A stretch of 64,000 nucleotides of DNA from Pantoea sp. Eser (GTDB lineage: Bacteria > Pseudomonadota > Gammaproteobacteria > Enterobacterales > Enterobacteriaceae): assembly GCA_009830035.1 (NCBI GenBank), contig SZZY01000002.1, forward strand, positions 248,001 to 312,000. The letters are read 5' to 3'. Shown piece by piece: positions 18,625 through 26,269 of this stretch. The notes under the pieces were generated by a model. It worked only from the letters and a program-made list of their open reading frames with translations, was not told where the DNA came from and ran no database searches. Position 1 is the stretch's first letter, and each line of letters starts with the position of its first letter. Both the position numbers and the translations under genes were made by a program.

Positions 18625-19349
18625 AGGTTCTTTCGCCGTGAATAAGTTTGCTCATGACAAGGCAATCACTGTTAACCTCGTCAGCATCCACCAGCATGCT
18701 CATCCAGTGAATAAATCAGTTTCTCTGAGCCAACGACATCAGCGAACGCCCAGCTGGTTAACCCCGCGTTATGGATGCGCAGCGCTAAATCAGAGTGCTC
18801 ATACATGCCGCGCTGGTAGATGGGATCGAAGCCGCCAACTTTCTCAATCGCGCTACGATGGTAATACAGCATCACGCCGCGCTGGCCGGTGTAGGCTACA
18901 TGCTGATCATCCCGATAGAGCACCGCAATGTCGTTAAGTTTCTGCCCGGTGGCAAAGTCCTGAAACTGTTAAGCAAGATGGGGCTCAGGTGATTCGATGT
19001 AGGGCTGCTCCCAGCCACCAGTAATAGGCCAGGCGTCATCGTCCCAAAGAAAGAGATGCTCACACCCGGCATCAATCAGTACTTCAATGCTGGTGTTCTT
19101 GGCTGCGACGATACCGCGCGAAGCGGCATGACGAACAACCCTGACACCTTCTGGCGCTGTCACCGGTTTTGCTGAACCGTCATCAATAACAACCACCAGC
19201 GCACCGGCCGGCAAAAACTTCAGTTGATGCTCAAGAGCACGGGATAAAACGTCATGGCGGTTATGGGTGCTGATGGCGATACCAATATTTGATGCCCGCT
19301 CAGTGACCGGCGCATAGCGCATGCCATCAATCATAACTTCCATATTCAC
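18625..19349 (-). pseudogene. Glycosyltransferase family 2, one in-frame stop and a frameshift
   Basis: MNMEVMIDGMRYAPVTERAS, NIGIAISTHNRHDVLSRALE and the nucleotide-sugar acidic motif FLWDDDAWP (DDD) identify a GT-A fold family 2 enzyme. The frame stops at TAA after SPEPHLA (18969-18971) and continues in frame with QFQDFATGQKLNDIAVLY, GQRGVMLYYHRSAIEKVGGF, YEHSDLALRIHNAGLTSWAF. A frame change near 18700 leads to NSDCLVMSKLIHGERT. Phage-borne GT2 enzymes often modify host surface glycans or phage DNA; role here is unknown. Confidence 0.8.
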
Positions 19350-19819
19350 CCCAATAAAAAACCTCCTTCGGGAGGTTTTCGTTTGTGAAGCAGTCCGCCA
19401 GGCTGAAGCTCTTTATTGAGCCGTTCCGCAATGGTTTTCTGAACCAACTGACCCAACTGCTCAGAGTCTTTATTTTTCTCAAGCCCTGCGGCAATAACGC
19501 TCAGCTCTTTTAGTAAAGGATCTGCATCAACGCTAATGCTCAAATTAATCACACTGTGGTAATTGATGTTCTTCCGCCCGAAATCTGTTTCTACCAGATG
19601 CTGGATGGCAAACTTCTGCCCTTCCGCTGTCAGGAACGTGAAGCGCCCATCGGTTTGGCGCTTTGCAGCGATTGAACGAGTCTCTGCTAATCCTGCCTCA
19701 CGAAGTTCGGATGCTCCTGACTTTGATGGCACGTCACCAGATGCGAGAGTGCCACGTGTAAAAAAGGGCATAGAGCACGTCACTGGCTGCGCCCGATAGA
19801 ACAATATTTTTTGGCTCAT
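19346..19819 (-). CDS. Phage protein with winged-helix-like N-terminus, unknown function
   Basis: Intact 157-residue frame: TRGTLASGDVPSKSGASELR, EAGLAETRSIAAKRQTDGRF, TFLTAEGQKFAIQHLVE, then helical LLKELSVIAAGLEKNKDSEQ. The first half reads like a small winged helix (helix, SKSGASELR recognition segment, RFTFLTAEG wing), the second like a coiled dimerisation part. I do not recognise a named family. Its final codons lie within a terminator hairpin. The 4-bp overlap with the glycosyltransferase start shows the two were co-transcribed. Confidence 0.55.
   Translation of the reverse strand: MSQKILFYRAQPVTCSMPFFTRGTLASGDVPSKSGASELREAGLAETRSIAAKRQTDGRFTFLTAEGQKFAIQHLVETDFGRKNINYHSVINLSISVDADPLLKELSVIAAGLEKNKDSEQLGQLVQKTIAERLNKELQPGGLLHKRKPPEGGFLLG
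19355..19382 (-). terminator. Terminator hairpin inside the end of the 19.3-19.8 kb gene
   Basis: On the minus strand AACCTCC-CGAA-GGAGGTT followed by TTTTT. The stem encodes the last residues (KPPEGGF), so transcription may partly stop before the glycosyltransferase. Confidence 0.7.
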
Positions 19820-19959
19820 CAGAGTTTCCTGCTGGCTGGATGTGTTTAACCCTCGGCTAAGGGTGGGACCAGCAGCCGATGATTCATTGTGTTTATGCTA
19901 AAAATTGAACTCAGTGAATGCAGTTTTCAGCACAAAATAAAAAAACCGCCAAATGGCGG

Positions 19960-20226
19960 TCATTTCTTTATATTTTCAAATTTCGCTTCAACCGTCTGCT
20001 TTCCAAACTCACCCATGTCCTTATACATGCTTCGGAGGAACTGTATAGTGTTTGAAGCTGCACCGTCCAGCCTCCATTGGCAATCGAAGAACTTACACCC
20101 AACCAAATTTATTTCACTAGTGCCTGCGTAAACTATTATGCAGTCTTTAAAAGTGCACTCCTCATAATAGTGATTATCAAGAATTACGGTGGTTTTCTCA
20201 AAGGTTGATTTGATGCTCTTAATCAT
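19960..20226 (-). CDS. Small pentapeptide-like protein of prophage, unknown function
   Basis: Intact 88-residue protein MIKSIKSTFEKTTVILDNHY, YEECTFKDCIIVYAGTSEIN, FFDCQWRLDGAASNTIQFLR, GEFGKQTVEAKFENIKK. The regular spacing CTFKDC ... LVGCKFFDCQW resembles a short right-handed beta-helix (pentapeptide-like) followed by helices. Similar short proteins are widespread as hypothetical proteins; function is unknown. Its start overlaps the stop of the upstream two-helix membrane protein gene, so both form a small AT-rich unit distinct from the GC-richer late genes. Confidence 0.6.
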   Translation of the reverse strand: MIKSIKSTFEKTTVILDNHYYEECTFKDCIIVYAGTSEINLVGCKFFDCQWRLDGAASNTIQFLRSMYKDMGEFGKQTVEAKFENIKK

Positions 20227-20531
20227 GCTAATTCAAATCCGGTGGCAGGTGTATTGCTTTCAACCGCATTGTTCATTACTACGCCATTGGCGTGCATAAA
20301 CCCGCTGTCATCTTTGTAGTCACTAGGAGCATATAGCGCTACATGGTTAAAATTCAGGGTCAGAAAAATATTAGAACTAAAATGGCCGGGAACAACATTA
20401 AGAACCAAATGTATGTCCCCTGCTGTTTTGCCTCCAGAAAAGGCAGCACGAGATTTGCAGAAACTTCAACAATACCAGCGAATATGCCGATAATTTTTAA
20501 TGGACTTTTATGTGGCTTATCTTGGACACAT
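20223..20531 (-). pseudogene. Two-helix membrane protein paired with the 88-residue gene, frameshifted
   Basis: The reading KSPLKIIGIFAGIVEVSANL, LPFLEAKQQGTYIWFLMLFP, AILVLIFF shows two membrane segments, then after a frame change LNFNHVALYAPSDYKDDSGF, ANGVVMNNAVE. A second shift lies just after the start codon (ATG at 20531). Restoring both gives ~100 residues. Family not recognised; pairing with the next gene suggests a two-gene cargo such as superinfection exclusion (speculative). Confidence 0.5.
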
Positions 20532-20618
20532 TAATACTCCCTTTGTAGTGTGGGCATAGTAATCTGTCACCAAGATATTGCCATCATCTCAGCGTGTCGC
20601 GTTAAAGAGTCTATCGAA

Positions 20619-20770
20619 TCACTTCGTACACTGCTCTCTGATGTACTGCTGCAATCCGGCTATTTGCTTTCCGGCGACTTCGATTCGCTCCCTGAGGGTG
20701 AAATAACCCCGTTCAGCGGCTTCAGTGAGTCGGGCGCTGGTTGCAGCATCCATGCGGCACTGCTTTTAAC
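20619..20770 (-). pseudogene. Rz-type inner-membrane spanin, C-terminal fragment
   Basis: Minus strand: DAATSARLTEAAERGYFTLR, ERIEVAGKQIAGLQQYIREQ, then stop. This is the C-terminal periplasmic part of Rz-like spanins of lambdoid phages, which fuse inner and outer membranes in lysis. Holin, endolysin and the rest of Rz are missing, so the lysis cassette was deleted. Confidence 0.75.
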
Positions 20771-20828
20771 ATGGCAAGATATCACAGTGATTAAAAGCAG
20801 TACGCAAGACTTTATCCACCGGAGAATG

Positions 20829-21968
20829 TTATGGGATCGTAAACATCAACGTTCCGTATCCCAACTGGTCAAAGCCACCTGAATTACCGCCGTATTTTCC
20901 GCCACCGCCTTCTGGGCGAACTTTAGCCGCAAACTGCTCACAGTAAGGTGCGTTAATACCTTTTATCTTACTATAATGATTGTAAAGCAGTTCCCACGCA
21001 GGCCGGATGTTTGGGCGACCGGTTGATGATATGGCCGTCATAGTCCAGCCATCCGCATTAGTATAATCCGTCCATGGAACGTCAAATCCCAGATTGTATT
21101 TGGCAACATACTCGGCACCTTTGAGAAGAATGTTATCCTCAAAGGCAAACAGATCTTCCCCCTGATTGAAAGCCACCTGAGCAATGATGCCCATCAACGC
21201 AATATCCAACCCGGCGTGGCCCTGATCGCGACCAGATTCCTGAATCTGTCCAAGCCCCTCCGGATAGACATGAACAACGGCGTTTTTGAATGCGCCCATG
21301 CCCTGACCTGTTTTGACGTAATTTACCGCCTCTTCAAATAGGTCCTGACGGTTACATAATACGGCAATCGAAATAACGCTGCAGAGCTGTGCAAGGTCCC
21401 AGTTCGCCCAGTAGTGCCCCCCTGATGCACCATAACCGTTATGGTTGGTGAGGAAATCATGGTTCATTGGATAGAAGACTTTGAGAAGCATATCCTGGAG
21501 CGCTTTAAGACCAATCCAGCTTTCATAACCCCGGATAATTTCACCTGCATTGGCCAGCTGATAACCATAGAGGCCTGACGCTAGGAATTTGTCAGACGTG
21601 CCACCGATACCTCCCAGCTTTGAAGACCAGTCATCAAGAACACCCGCACTCGCAGTGGCGTAAGACTCATCACCTGTAATTTTCCAGCGCAAAGCCAAAG
21701 CGTATGCTGCTGCCGCATCCCGGAACAGATACTGGTAGTTATCTTTACCCCAGCTTGGATTGCCGCGGATGATATATGCCTGAGCGGTTGGTTTGTAATT
21801 TGAGTCAGCAAATCTACTGTCAGTCAGCTCAGTAAACCCTGACTTAATAGGATCCAGCCCTTTAGCAAGCGCATCCTTAATTCGCGAAAAATCTTCTTCG
21901 GTATGTAATGCACCCGGATGAACAAAAACTTTGACTGTGTTTTGTACTGCTACAGATGTATCCGTCAT
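20829..21968 (-). CDS. Alginate-lyase-superfamily polysaccharide lyase (prophage cargo)
   Basis: Intact 379-residue protein. It begins VFVHPGALHTEEDFSRIKDA, then IRGNPSWGKDNYQYLFRDAA, AAYALALRWKITGDESYATA, the opening of alpha/alpha-toroid polyuronate lyases (alginate lyase family, PL5/PL38-like). The active-site region is NHNGYGASGGHYWANWDLAQ with H176 and the H185-Y186 pair, candidates for catalytic His/Tyr; the substrate may be alginate or another uronate polymer. No signal peptide is visible, so release would need lysis or incorporation into the particle. Start chosen by ATGAGGCCC upstream of ATG. It sits between Q and the Rz fragment, where lambdoid phages often carry morons. Confidence 0.78.
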   Translation of the reverse strand: MTDTSVAVQNTVKVFVHPGALHTEEDFSRIKDALAKGLDPIKSGFTELTDSRFADSNYKPTAQAYIIRGNPSWGKDNYQYLFRDAAAAYALALRWKITGDESYATASAGVLDDWSSKLGGIGGTSDKFLASGLYGYQLANAGEIIRGYESWIGLKALQDMLLKVFYPMNHDFLTNHNGYGASGGHYWANWDLAQLCSVISIAVLCNRQDLFEEAVNYVKTGQGMGAFKNAVVHVYPEGLGQIQESGRDQGHAGLDIALMGIIAQVAFNQGEDLFAFEDNILLKGAEYVAKYNLGFDVPWTDYTNADGWTMTAISSTGRPNIRPAWELLYNHYSKIKGINAPYCEQFAAKVRPEGGGGKYGGNSGGFDQLGYGTLMFTIP

Positions 21969-21984
21969 TTTATGGGCCTCATTA

Positions 21985-22208
21985 TCAGCTTAAGGTCAAA
22001 CCAGTCCCTGGTACTGAGTCTTATACAGTTAAACATCAAACCATCAACGTCGGAAGCAACAGTCCTGTTCAGATCGGGGACCACAACCGCATTTCTCCGT
22101 GAGAACATTCAGAATTTAATTAACACTATAGAAAAATCATCTGCTTCTGAATCGGATAAAGAACAGGCGAAAGGATTACTCCAGAATTTTCTTGAACACC
22201 CTCTGTAA
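21985..22208 (+). pseudogene. C-terminal part of a hypothetical cargo protein, frameshifted
   Basis: Plus-strand text VKPVPGTESYTVKHQTINVG and NSPVQIGDHN changes frame near 22095 into ENIQNLINTIEKSSASESDK and GLLQNFLEHPL. The glycine/asparagine beta-strand followed by the NLI..I..S.ASE.EK.EAK.LL..FL helix is a pattern I have seen at the ends of small hypothetical proteins. No start is seen. It is opposite to the lyase gene and ends before a strong terminator. Confidence 0.4.
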
Positions 22209-22244
22209 CCACAATTGCAGGATCAGCTGCAGGTGTATTTTTAT

Positions 22245-22285
22245 CATAAAAGGAATCCCCGCCGAGTGCGGGGATTCCTTTTATG
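22245..22285. terminator. Strong bidirectional terminator (16-bp perfect stem)
   Basis: CATAAAAGGAATCCCC and GGGGATTCCTTTTATG flank a 9-base loop; the A/T ends give U-runs in both directions. It separates antiterminator Q (minus) from the cargo genes, the position of the late terminator that Q would read through. Confidence 0.9.
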
Positions 22286-22330
22286 TGTCAGTGCGTAGTG
22301 ACAACTCATAGCAGAATAATGCGGGTTTTG

Positions 22331-22747
22331 TCATGACGCAATACGCTTCAGCTTTTCTGGATAAATATTTTCTTTAGTACATTCCCGATCCATTTCCAGG
22401 CGAATATTCAGGGCGCAAAGACAGCCATCAATGAAGCTTTCAGCCTTCTGAATCCTTAATGAGATGGTGTTGTAAGAAACGCCACATTTTTTCTCCAGCG
22501 AGCGCAGCGGAAGCCCGTCAATGTAATACCACTCAATGAGAGAGCAAAGGTGAGCATCATTTTTGCTGAGCCGGATCATGGCCTCGTTAATCAGCATGCC
22601 ATCATCATCACAACAGGAAGGACGGCCCTGCCTGCTGGCCGGAAGAAGTCGGGCGAGATCTGCGGCTGTTCGCGGGTATCCAATATTTGTTTCGCCGCTG
22701 GCGGCCCAGGCACCCCATCGGGCCATAACCATCTGAATGTCACGCAT
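22331..22747 (-). CDS. Late antiterminator Q-like protein
   Basis: Intact 138-residue protein MRDIQMVMARWGAWAASGET, GRPSCCDDDGMLINEAMIRL, LIEWYYIDGLPLRSLEKKCG, VSYNTISLRIQKAESFIDGC. The RDIQ..L..WG.WA opening, the CCDDDG segment and the HTH-like VSYNTISLRIQKAE are those of the phage Q antitermination family found in lambdoid phages. It would let RNA polymerase pass the late terminator. The ATG overlaps the end of the upstream helicase piece (TAATG). Confidence 0.85.
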   Translation of the reverse strand: MRDIQMVMARWGAWAASGETNIGYPRTAADLARLLPASRQGRPSCCDDDGMLINEAMIRLSKNDAHLCSLIEWYYIDGLPLRSLEKKCGVSYNTISLRIQKAESFIDGCLCALNIRLEMDRECTKENIYPEKLKRIAS

Positions 22748-23092
22748 TATGCTGCCCCTATTTTAGAATAACGCTTGTTACTGGTATAGGCTTCTTCCCG
22801 TTCCGTACTGCGGGCGCGGGCTTCTTCTTGGTCGATATGGTGGTAATGTCCGTTCCAGAACCGGCGATACACGGTACCCAGCGGCCCGTTACGGTTCTTA
22901 GTAATATTGATTTCGGCAATGCCAGCTGCTAGCGATTCCGGGTTATATACTTCATCCCGGTACAGCATCATGATGATGTCTGCATCGGCTTCAATTTCAC
23001 CTGAGTCCTTCAGGTCTGCGTTTACCGGACGTTTGTTAGGGCGACTTTCCACGCTGCGTGACAGCTGGCTAAGTGCCACCACCGGATCGCGA
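22747..23092 (-). pseudogene. DnaB-like replicative helicase, C-terminal fragment
   Basis: [60 protein letters not shown] are the end of a RecA-fold DnaB helicase (motifs H3/H4 with SGxIEAD). About 110 residues remain. The 5' side is joined to the integrase fragment near 23095, so a deletion removed the helicase N-terminal two-thirds, the O/replication partner, repressor region and the integrase C-terminus. Confidence 0.85.
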
Positions 23093-23326
23093 TTCAAGAG
23101 CCTCTTTGTATTCCCCGATCTTCAACCGTGCAGCTCTCAATGAAATCTCTGGGTAGCGCCCAATCCCAAGCCGGTACTGCTTGCCATTAAACCGGTACCG
23201 GTATTGAAAGCTGATTATTCCTTTAGGTGTTATGCGTATACCTAGCCCGTCTGCGTCAGTAATCTCAGAAGGTCCATCGTAGGGCTTGCCATGCAATCCC
23301 CCGTAGTTTCTATCGCTGATAGCCAT
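23090..23326 (-). pseudogene. P4-type tyrosine integrase, N-terminal fragment
   Basis: From ATG 23326: MAISDRNYGGLHGKPYDGPS, EITDADGLGIRITPKGIISF, QYRYRFNGKQYRLGIGRYPE, the DUF4102 arm-binding domain of P4-type integrases. The catalytic RHRY domain is missing, lost in the same deletion that truncates DnaB. It lies ~110 bp from the host receptor boundary, as normal for an integrase at an att site. Confidence 0.85.
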
Positions 23327-23435
23327 GTGTGTACTCAAGTAGTAAATATGGTACTCATATTGTACTCCAAGCCGCTTGGACACACGAATACTCATTAGTA
23401 CAAACCAATACACGAGCATACAGAGCAAGCTAATA

Positions 23436-24600
23436 GTATTGCGCGGGCCGTTTTCCGCGCTGTACGGCAATTCCTCTGGCGGGGTGCTGAATGTCACCAC
23501 CTAGGCCGGGCAGCACAGCCGCCCACGCTGGAGGCCAGTAGCTGGTACGGCAGCTATGGCAGCTGGCGTACCAGCGTCAAAGCCAGCGGCGCGACCGGCG
23601 ACGGCAGCCACACCGGGGATGTGAACTACACCGTCTCCGCCTCACGCTTTACCACTCACGGCTATCGTGATCACAGTTCGGCGCAGAAAAACCTCGGCAA
23701 TGCGCGGCTCGGGGTGCGCATTGATGATGTCAGCACCTTAACCCTGCTGTTCAACAGCGTGCATATTGACGCGCAGGACCCCGGCGGGCTGACGCCGTCC
23801 CAGTGGCGCGACAATCCGCGTCAGGTGGTGAGCAACGTCTCGCTCTACAATACCCGTAAAACTGTCGACAGACCCAGGGCGGCCTGCACTACCAGCGCCA
23901 GATGAGCGAAAACGACGATCTCAGCGTTATGGTCTACGCCGGGGTACGGGAAACCACCCAGTTTCAGTCGATTCCCGCCAGCGTACAGAGCAATGCCGGC
24001 CATCCCGGCGGCGTGATCGACCTGACCCGCCATTATCAGGGTATCGATACCCGCTGGACGCACCGCGACACGCTGCTGTCGATTCCGGTGACGCTGACCG
24101 GCGGTCTCGATTACGAAACCATGACCGAACGGCGTAAAGGCTATGAGAACTTCACCGTCAGCGACGGCGTGACACACTACGGCGACCAGGGCAACCTGCG
24201 CCGCAATGAGCGTAATCTGACCGATAAGCTGTCGCTGGATGCGGGCATGCGCTTCAGCACCGTTAACTTCGACTCCAATGACTTCTATGTCCGGCCCGGT
24301 AACGGTGACGACAGTGGCAATGCCCGCTATTGCAAATGGCTGCCGGCGGCGTCGCTGAAATATGCGTTTGACCCGAGCTGGAACGCCTATCTCTCGGCCG
24401 GTCGCGGCTTTGAAACCCCGACCATCAATGAGCTTTCTTACCGTTCTGATGGTCAGTCTGGCTTGAAACCGGCCACCAGCGACACGCTGGAGATCGGCAG
24501 CAAAAAACGGATCGGCAATGGCACTGGTCAGTGCGGCGCTGTTCCAGACCGGTACCCAGGATGAAATTGTCGCTGACCCCAGCAGTGGCGGAGGTTTGAC
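23436..24600 (+). pseudogene. yncD: yncD/pqqU TonB-dependent receptor, 3' part
   Basis: Host text resumes with VLRGPFSALYGNSSGGVLNV (end of plug), then TAG in TT-stop-AGQ and a small insertion, then LEASSWYGSYGSWRTSVKAS, RFTTHGYRDHSSAQKNLGNA, YAGVRETTQFQSIPA, GGVIDLTRHYQGIDTRWTHR, GNGDDSGNARYCKWLPAASL, AGRGFETPTINELSYRSDGQ. All match the YncD barrel. Frame changes occur near 23865 and 24530, ~14 residues are missing after RRNERNL, and the last ~170 residues are gone after 24600. With the 5' part at 6613 this is one dead gene. Confidence 0.9.
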
Positions 24601-24646
24601 TGTCAGTATAGAGATACGAAGGTAAACTGTGTAGTTTGCCCTGGTA

Positions 24647-25193
24647 TCAATTTGTAATTTCCAGCCGTTGCAGATAGTGGATCAGGCTGTGAAAGCGCAG
24701 CGGCGTGTTGAGCGGATTGCGGTAGCTGTGCGTGACATCGGCGCGAAACTGAAACGCCGCGCCGCGTGGCAAACGCCGCCACAGATCGCCGACCCCAAGC
24801 AGCAATTCCCCCTCTAATCACCACCACTTGCTCGATGCAGCCCGCCTCATGCGGCGAAGAGATGCTCTGCGCACGGCGGCCAGTTCAACCGCCAGCAGGT
24901 CAAAGCGCAGTTGCGGATCGTAGGGCAACAGCGGCTAGACCGACATTTCGGCGTTGTGCTGGCTGAAGGCGGCGGGGCTGCCCTCAACCCTCAATGAAAA
25001 ACGAAAACGGCACGTTAAAGCCGGTGGCGATCTTCCACAGTGTCGCCACCGTCGGGCTGGATTCGCCGCGCTCGATCTGGCCGAGCATCGCTTTACTGAC
25101 GCCGGTGCGTTCGGCTGTCAGCGTCAGGCTCCAGCCGTTGGTCTGACGTAACTGTCTGAGTGCGCTGCTCAGATGGTGTTGAAGATTCCCCAT
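24647..25193 (-). pseudogene. sutR: sutR (ydcN) XRE-cupin regulator, broken in the cupin half
   Basis: The HTH half from ATG 25193 is intact: [58 protein letters not shown], then stop. The remaining cupin domain reads in other frames: PLLPYDPQLRFDLLAVELAA, LLLGVGDLW, ADVTHSYRNPLNTPLRFHSL, IHYLQRLEI. This is the layout of E. coli SutR/YdcN, divergent from ydcO, exactly as here. A stop and at least two frameshifts follow the HTH. A short HTH-only protein of ~69 residues could still be made and might bind the palindrome. Confidence 0.85.
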
Positions 25194-25248
25194 TAATACT
25201 CCTGATGCGGTCGTCAGCCTGTTCGCTGACCTGATGGCGGCAGTGTAG

Positions 25249-25274
25249 CACTTGTGCGTTATAACGCACAAGTG
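25249..25274. promoter_or_regulatory. 26-bp perfect palindrome, candidate SutR operator
   Basis: The half CACTTGTGCGTTA is followed directly by its exact reverse complement. It lies between divergent sutR (start 25193) and ydcO (start 25286), 12 bp before the ydcO ATG, which fits an operator of a dimeric XRE regulator. Confidence 0.75.
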
Positions 25275-25285
25275 TGGATCAACCG

Positions 25286-26040
25286 ATGTCTGAGGTCGCC
25301 GTTCAACCCCGATTTACCCTGCCGATGCTGGTGTCGGGTTTTGTTGCCGTGCTGGTGGGATGCAGCAGCACCGGTGCGATTGTTTACCAGGCTTTTCAGG
25401 CGGCTGGCTGGCGGTGCTGGGATCGGGCTCGGCATCGCCACGCTGGGGCTGTCGCTGCGCTATCGCATGCCGGTGCTGGCAGCATGGTCAACGCCGGGCG
25501 ACAGCCTGCAGCGTGCGCTAGAGCAGCCGGCCGAGCGGGTCTCTGACCGCCGCGAGCAGGCGATCAATCAGGCGCTGCGTGAGTTTGAATATCAGGCACA
25601 CTACCTCAATCTGCTGGAGCTGCTGGGTGAACAGCTGAACCTCAGCGAGATCCACATTCAGGCCACTACGCTGCAAACCCCAGCGGTTAACGTCGATATC
25701 ATTCTGGACGTCGGCAACTCACATACCTGCGGCATTCTCGTGGAAGATCACCCGGAAGAGAGCAACGGACTGAAGCAGACCTATGAGCTGCAGCTGCGTG
25801 ATTTATCCCAGCCGCATCAGGTCTATAACGAACTGTTTGACAGCCGGCTGGAGTTTGCCGAAACCCGTTTCGGTAAAGAGAACTTTTTCCCTGGAAAGCG
25901 GCCGCGAGCACGCCTTTATGGATCGGGTCAGCCAGTCGCTGCGTGAATGGCAGCGTCTGCAACCGACCCAGGAGTCTGCTGAAAAACCGCGGCTGATCTG
26001 GGCCATCACGCCGCATGACGCCCGTCATCAACATCCTTCA
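25286..26040 (+). pseudogene. ydcO: Chimera: N-terminus of BenE/YdcO transporter joined to a SrfB fragment
   Basis: First ~75 codons ([40 protein letters not shown], with one frame change near 25410) match YdcO/BenE, a benzoate:H+ symporter-like protein divergent from sutR. From about 25516 the text becomes SrfB-type: LREFEYQAHYLNLLELLGEQ, VDIILDVGNSHTCGILVEDH, NELFDSRLEFAETRFGKENF, REHAFMDRVSQSLREWQRLQ. SrfB is a ~1,000-residue HSP70-like ATPase-fold protein of the srfABC cluster. Both ends are lost. The fusion results from a deletion of several kilobases; neither part is functional. Confidence 0.75.
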
Positions 26041-26267
26041 CCAGGCGCAGTTCGCCTTTGAGCGACTGCGCCGCCTCTTCCAGTAACGCCAGCACCGGTG
26101 CCAGATCGGCATAATGCTGCAGCCGCACTTCTGCCGGTCAGCCAATCCCACAGCGCATCCAGGTTGTTGCCAAAAAAGCCCGGCGTACCGCCGCTCTGCG
26201 CGGCAAACTGCTGGTAAAACGCCGCGCGGCTGGTCAGCTGGCGCAGATCAAATTGCAGTATCAGCAT
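26006..26267 (-). pseudogene. Barstar-like RNase inhibitor, frameshifted
   Basis: MLILQFDLRQLTSRAAFYQQ, FFGNNLDALWDWLTG, then in the next frame EVRLQHYADLAPVLALLEEA, AQSLKGELRLVK. The GNNLDALWDWLTG segment is the signature of barstar-family inhibitors. It starts two bases after the stop of the barnase gene (TGATAATG), so toxin and inhibitor were translationally coupled. One frameshift near 26140 breaks it. Confidence 0.8.
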
Positions 26268-26269
26268 TA

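Larger units (their letters stand above)
6886..23435. mobile_element. Degenerate HK97-like siphophage prophage (~16.5 kb) inside yncD
   Basis: Continuous block of phage genes, mostly on the minus strand. In transcription order (right to left): integrase piece, DnaB piece, antiterminator Q, lyase cargo, Rz piece, small genes, glycosyltransferase, HNH, terminase pieces, portal, protease, HK97-type capsid, gp6/gp7-like connectors, tail completion, tube, chaperone, tape measure, J, tail fibre. The capsid and connector texts closely resemble phage HK97. Repressor, Cro, N, replication O, holin, endolysin and most of terminase are absent. Nearly all large genes carry stops or frameshifts, so it cannot form particles. 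Flanks are halves of one receptor gene. No convincing att direct repeat is seen. Confidence 0.92.

Noticed and set aside
20550..20882. 110-residue plus-strand frame
   Set aside because: The opposite strand holds clear Rz spanin text, so this is a shadow.
6886..23435. CRISPR array or tRNA at prophage ends
   Set aside because: No regularly spaced repeats and no tRNA-like cloverleaf were recognised anywhere in the window.
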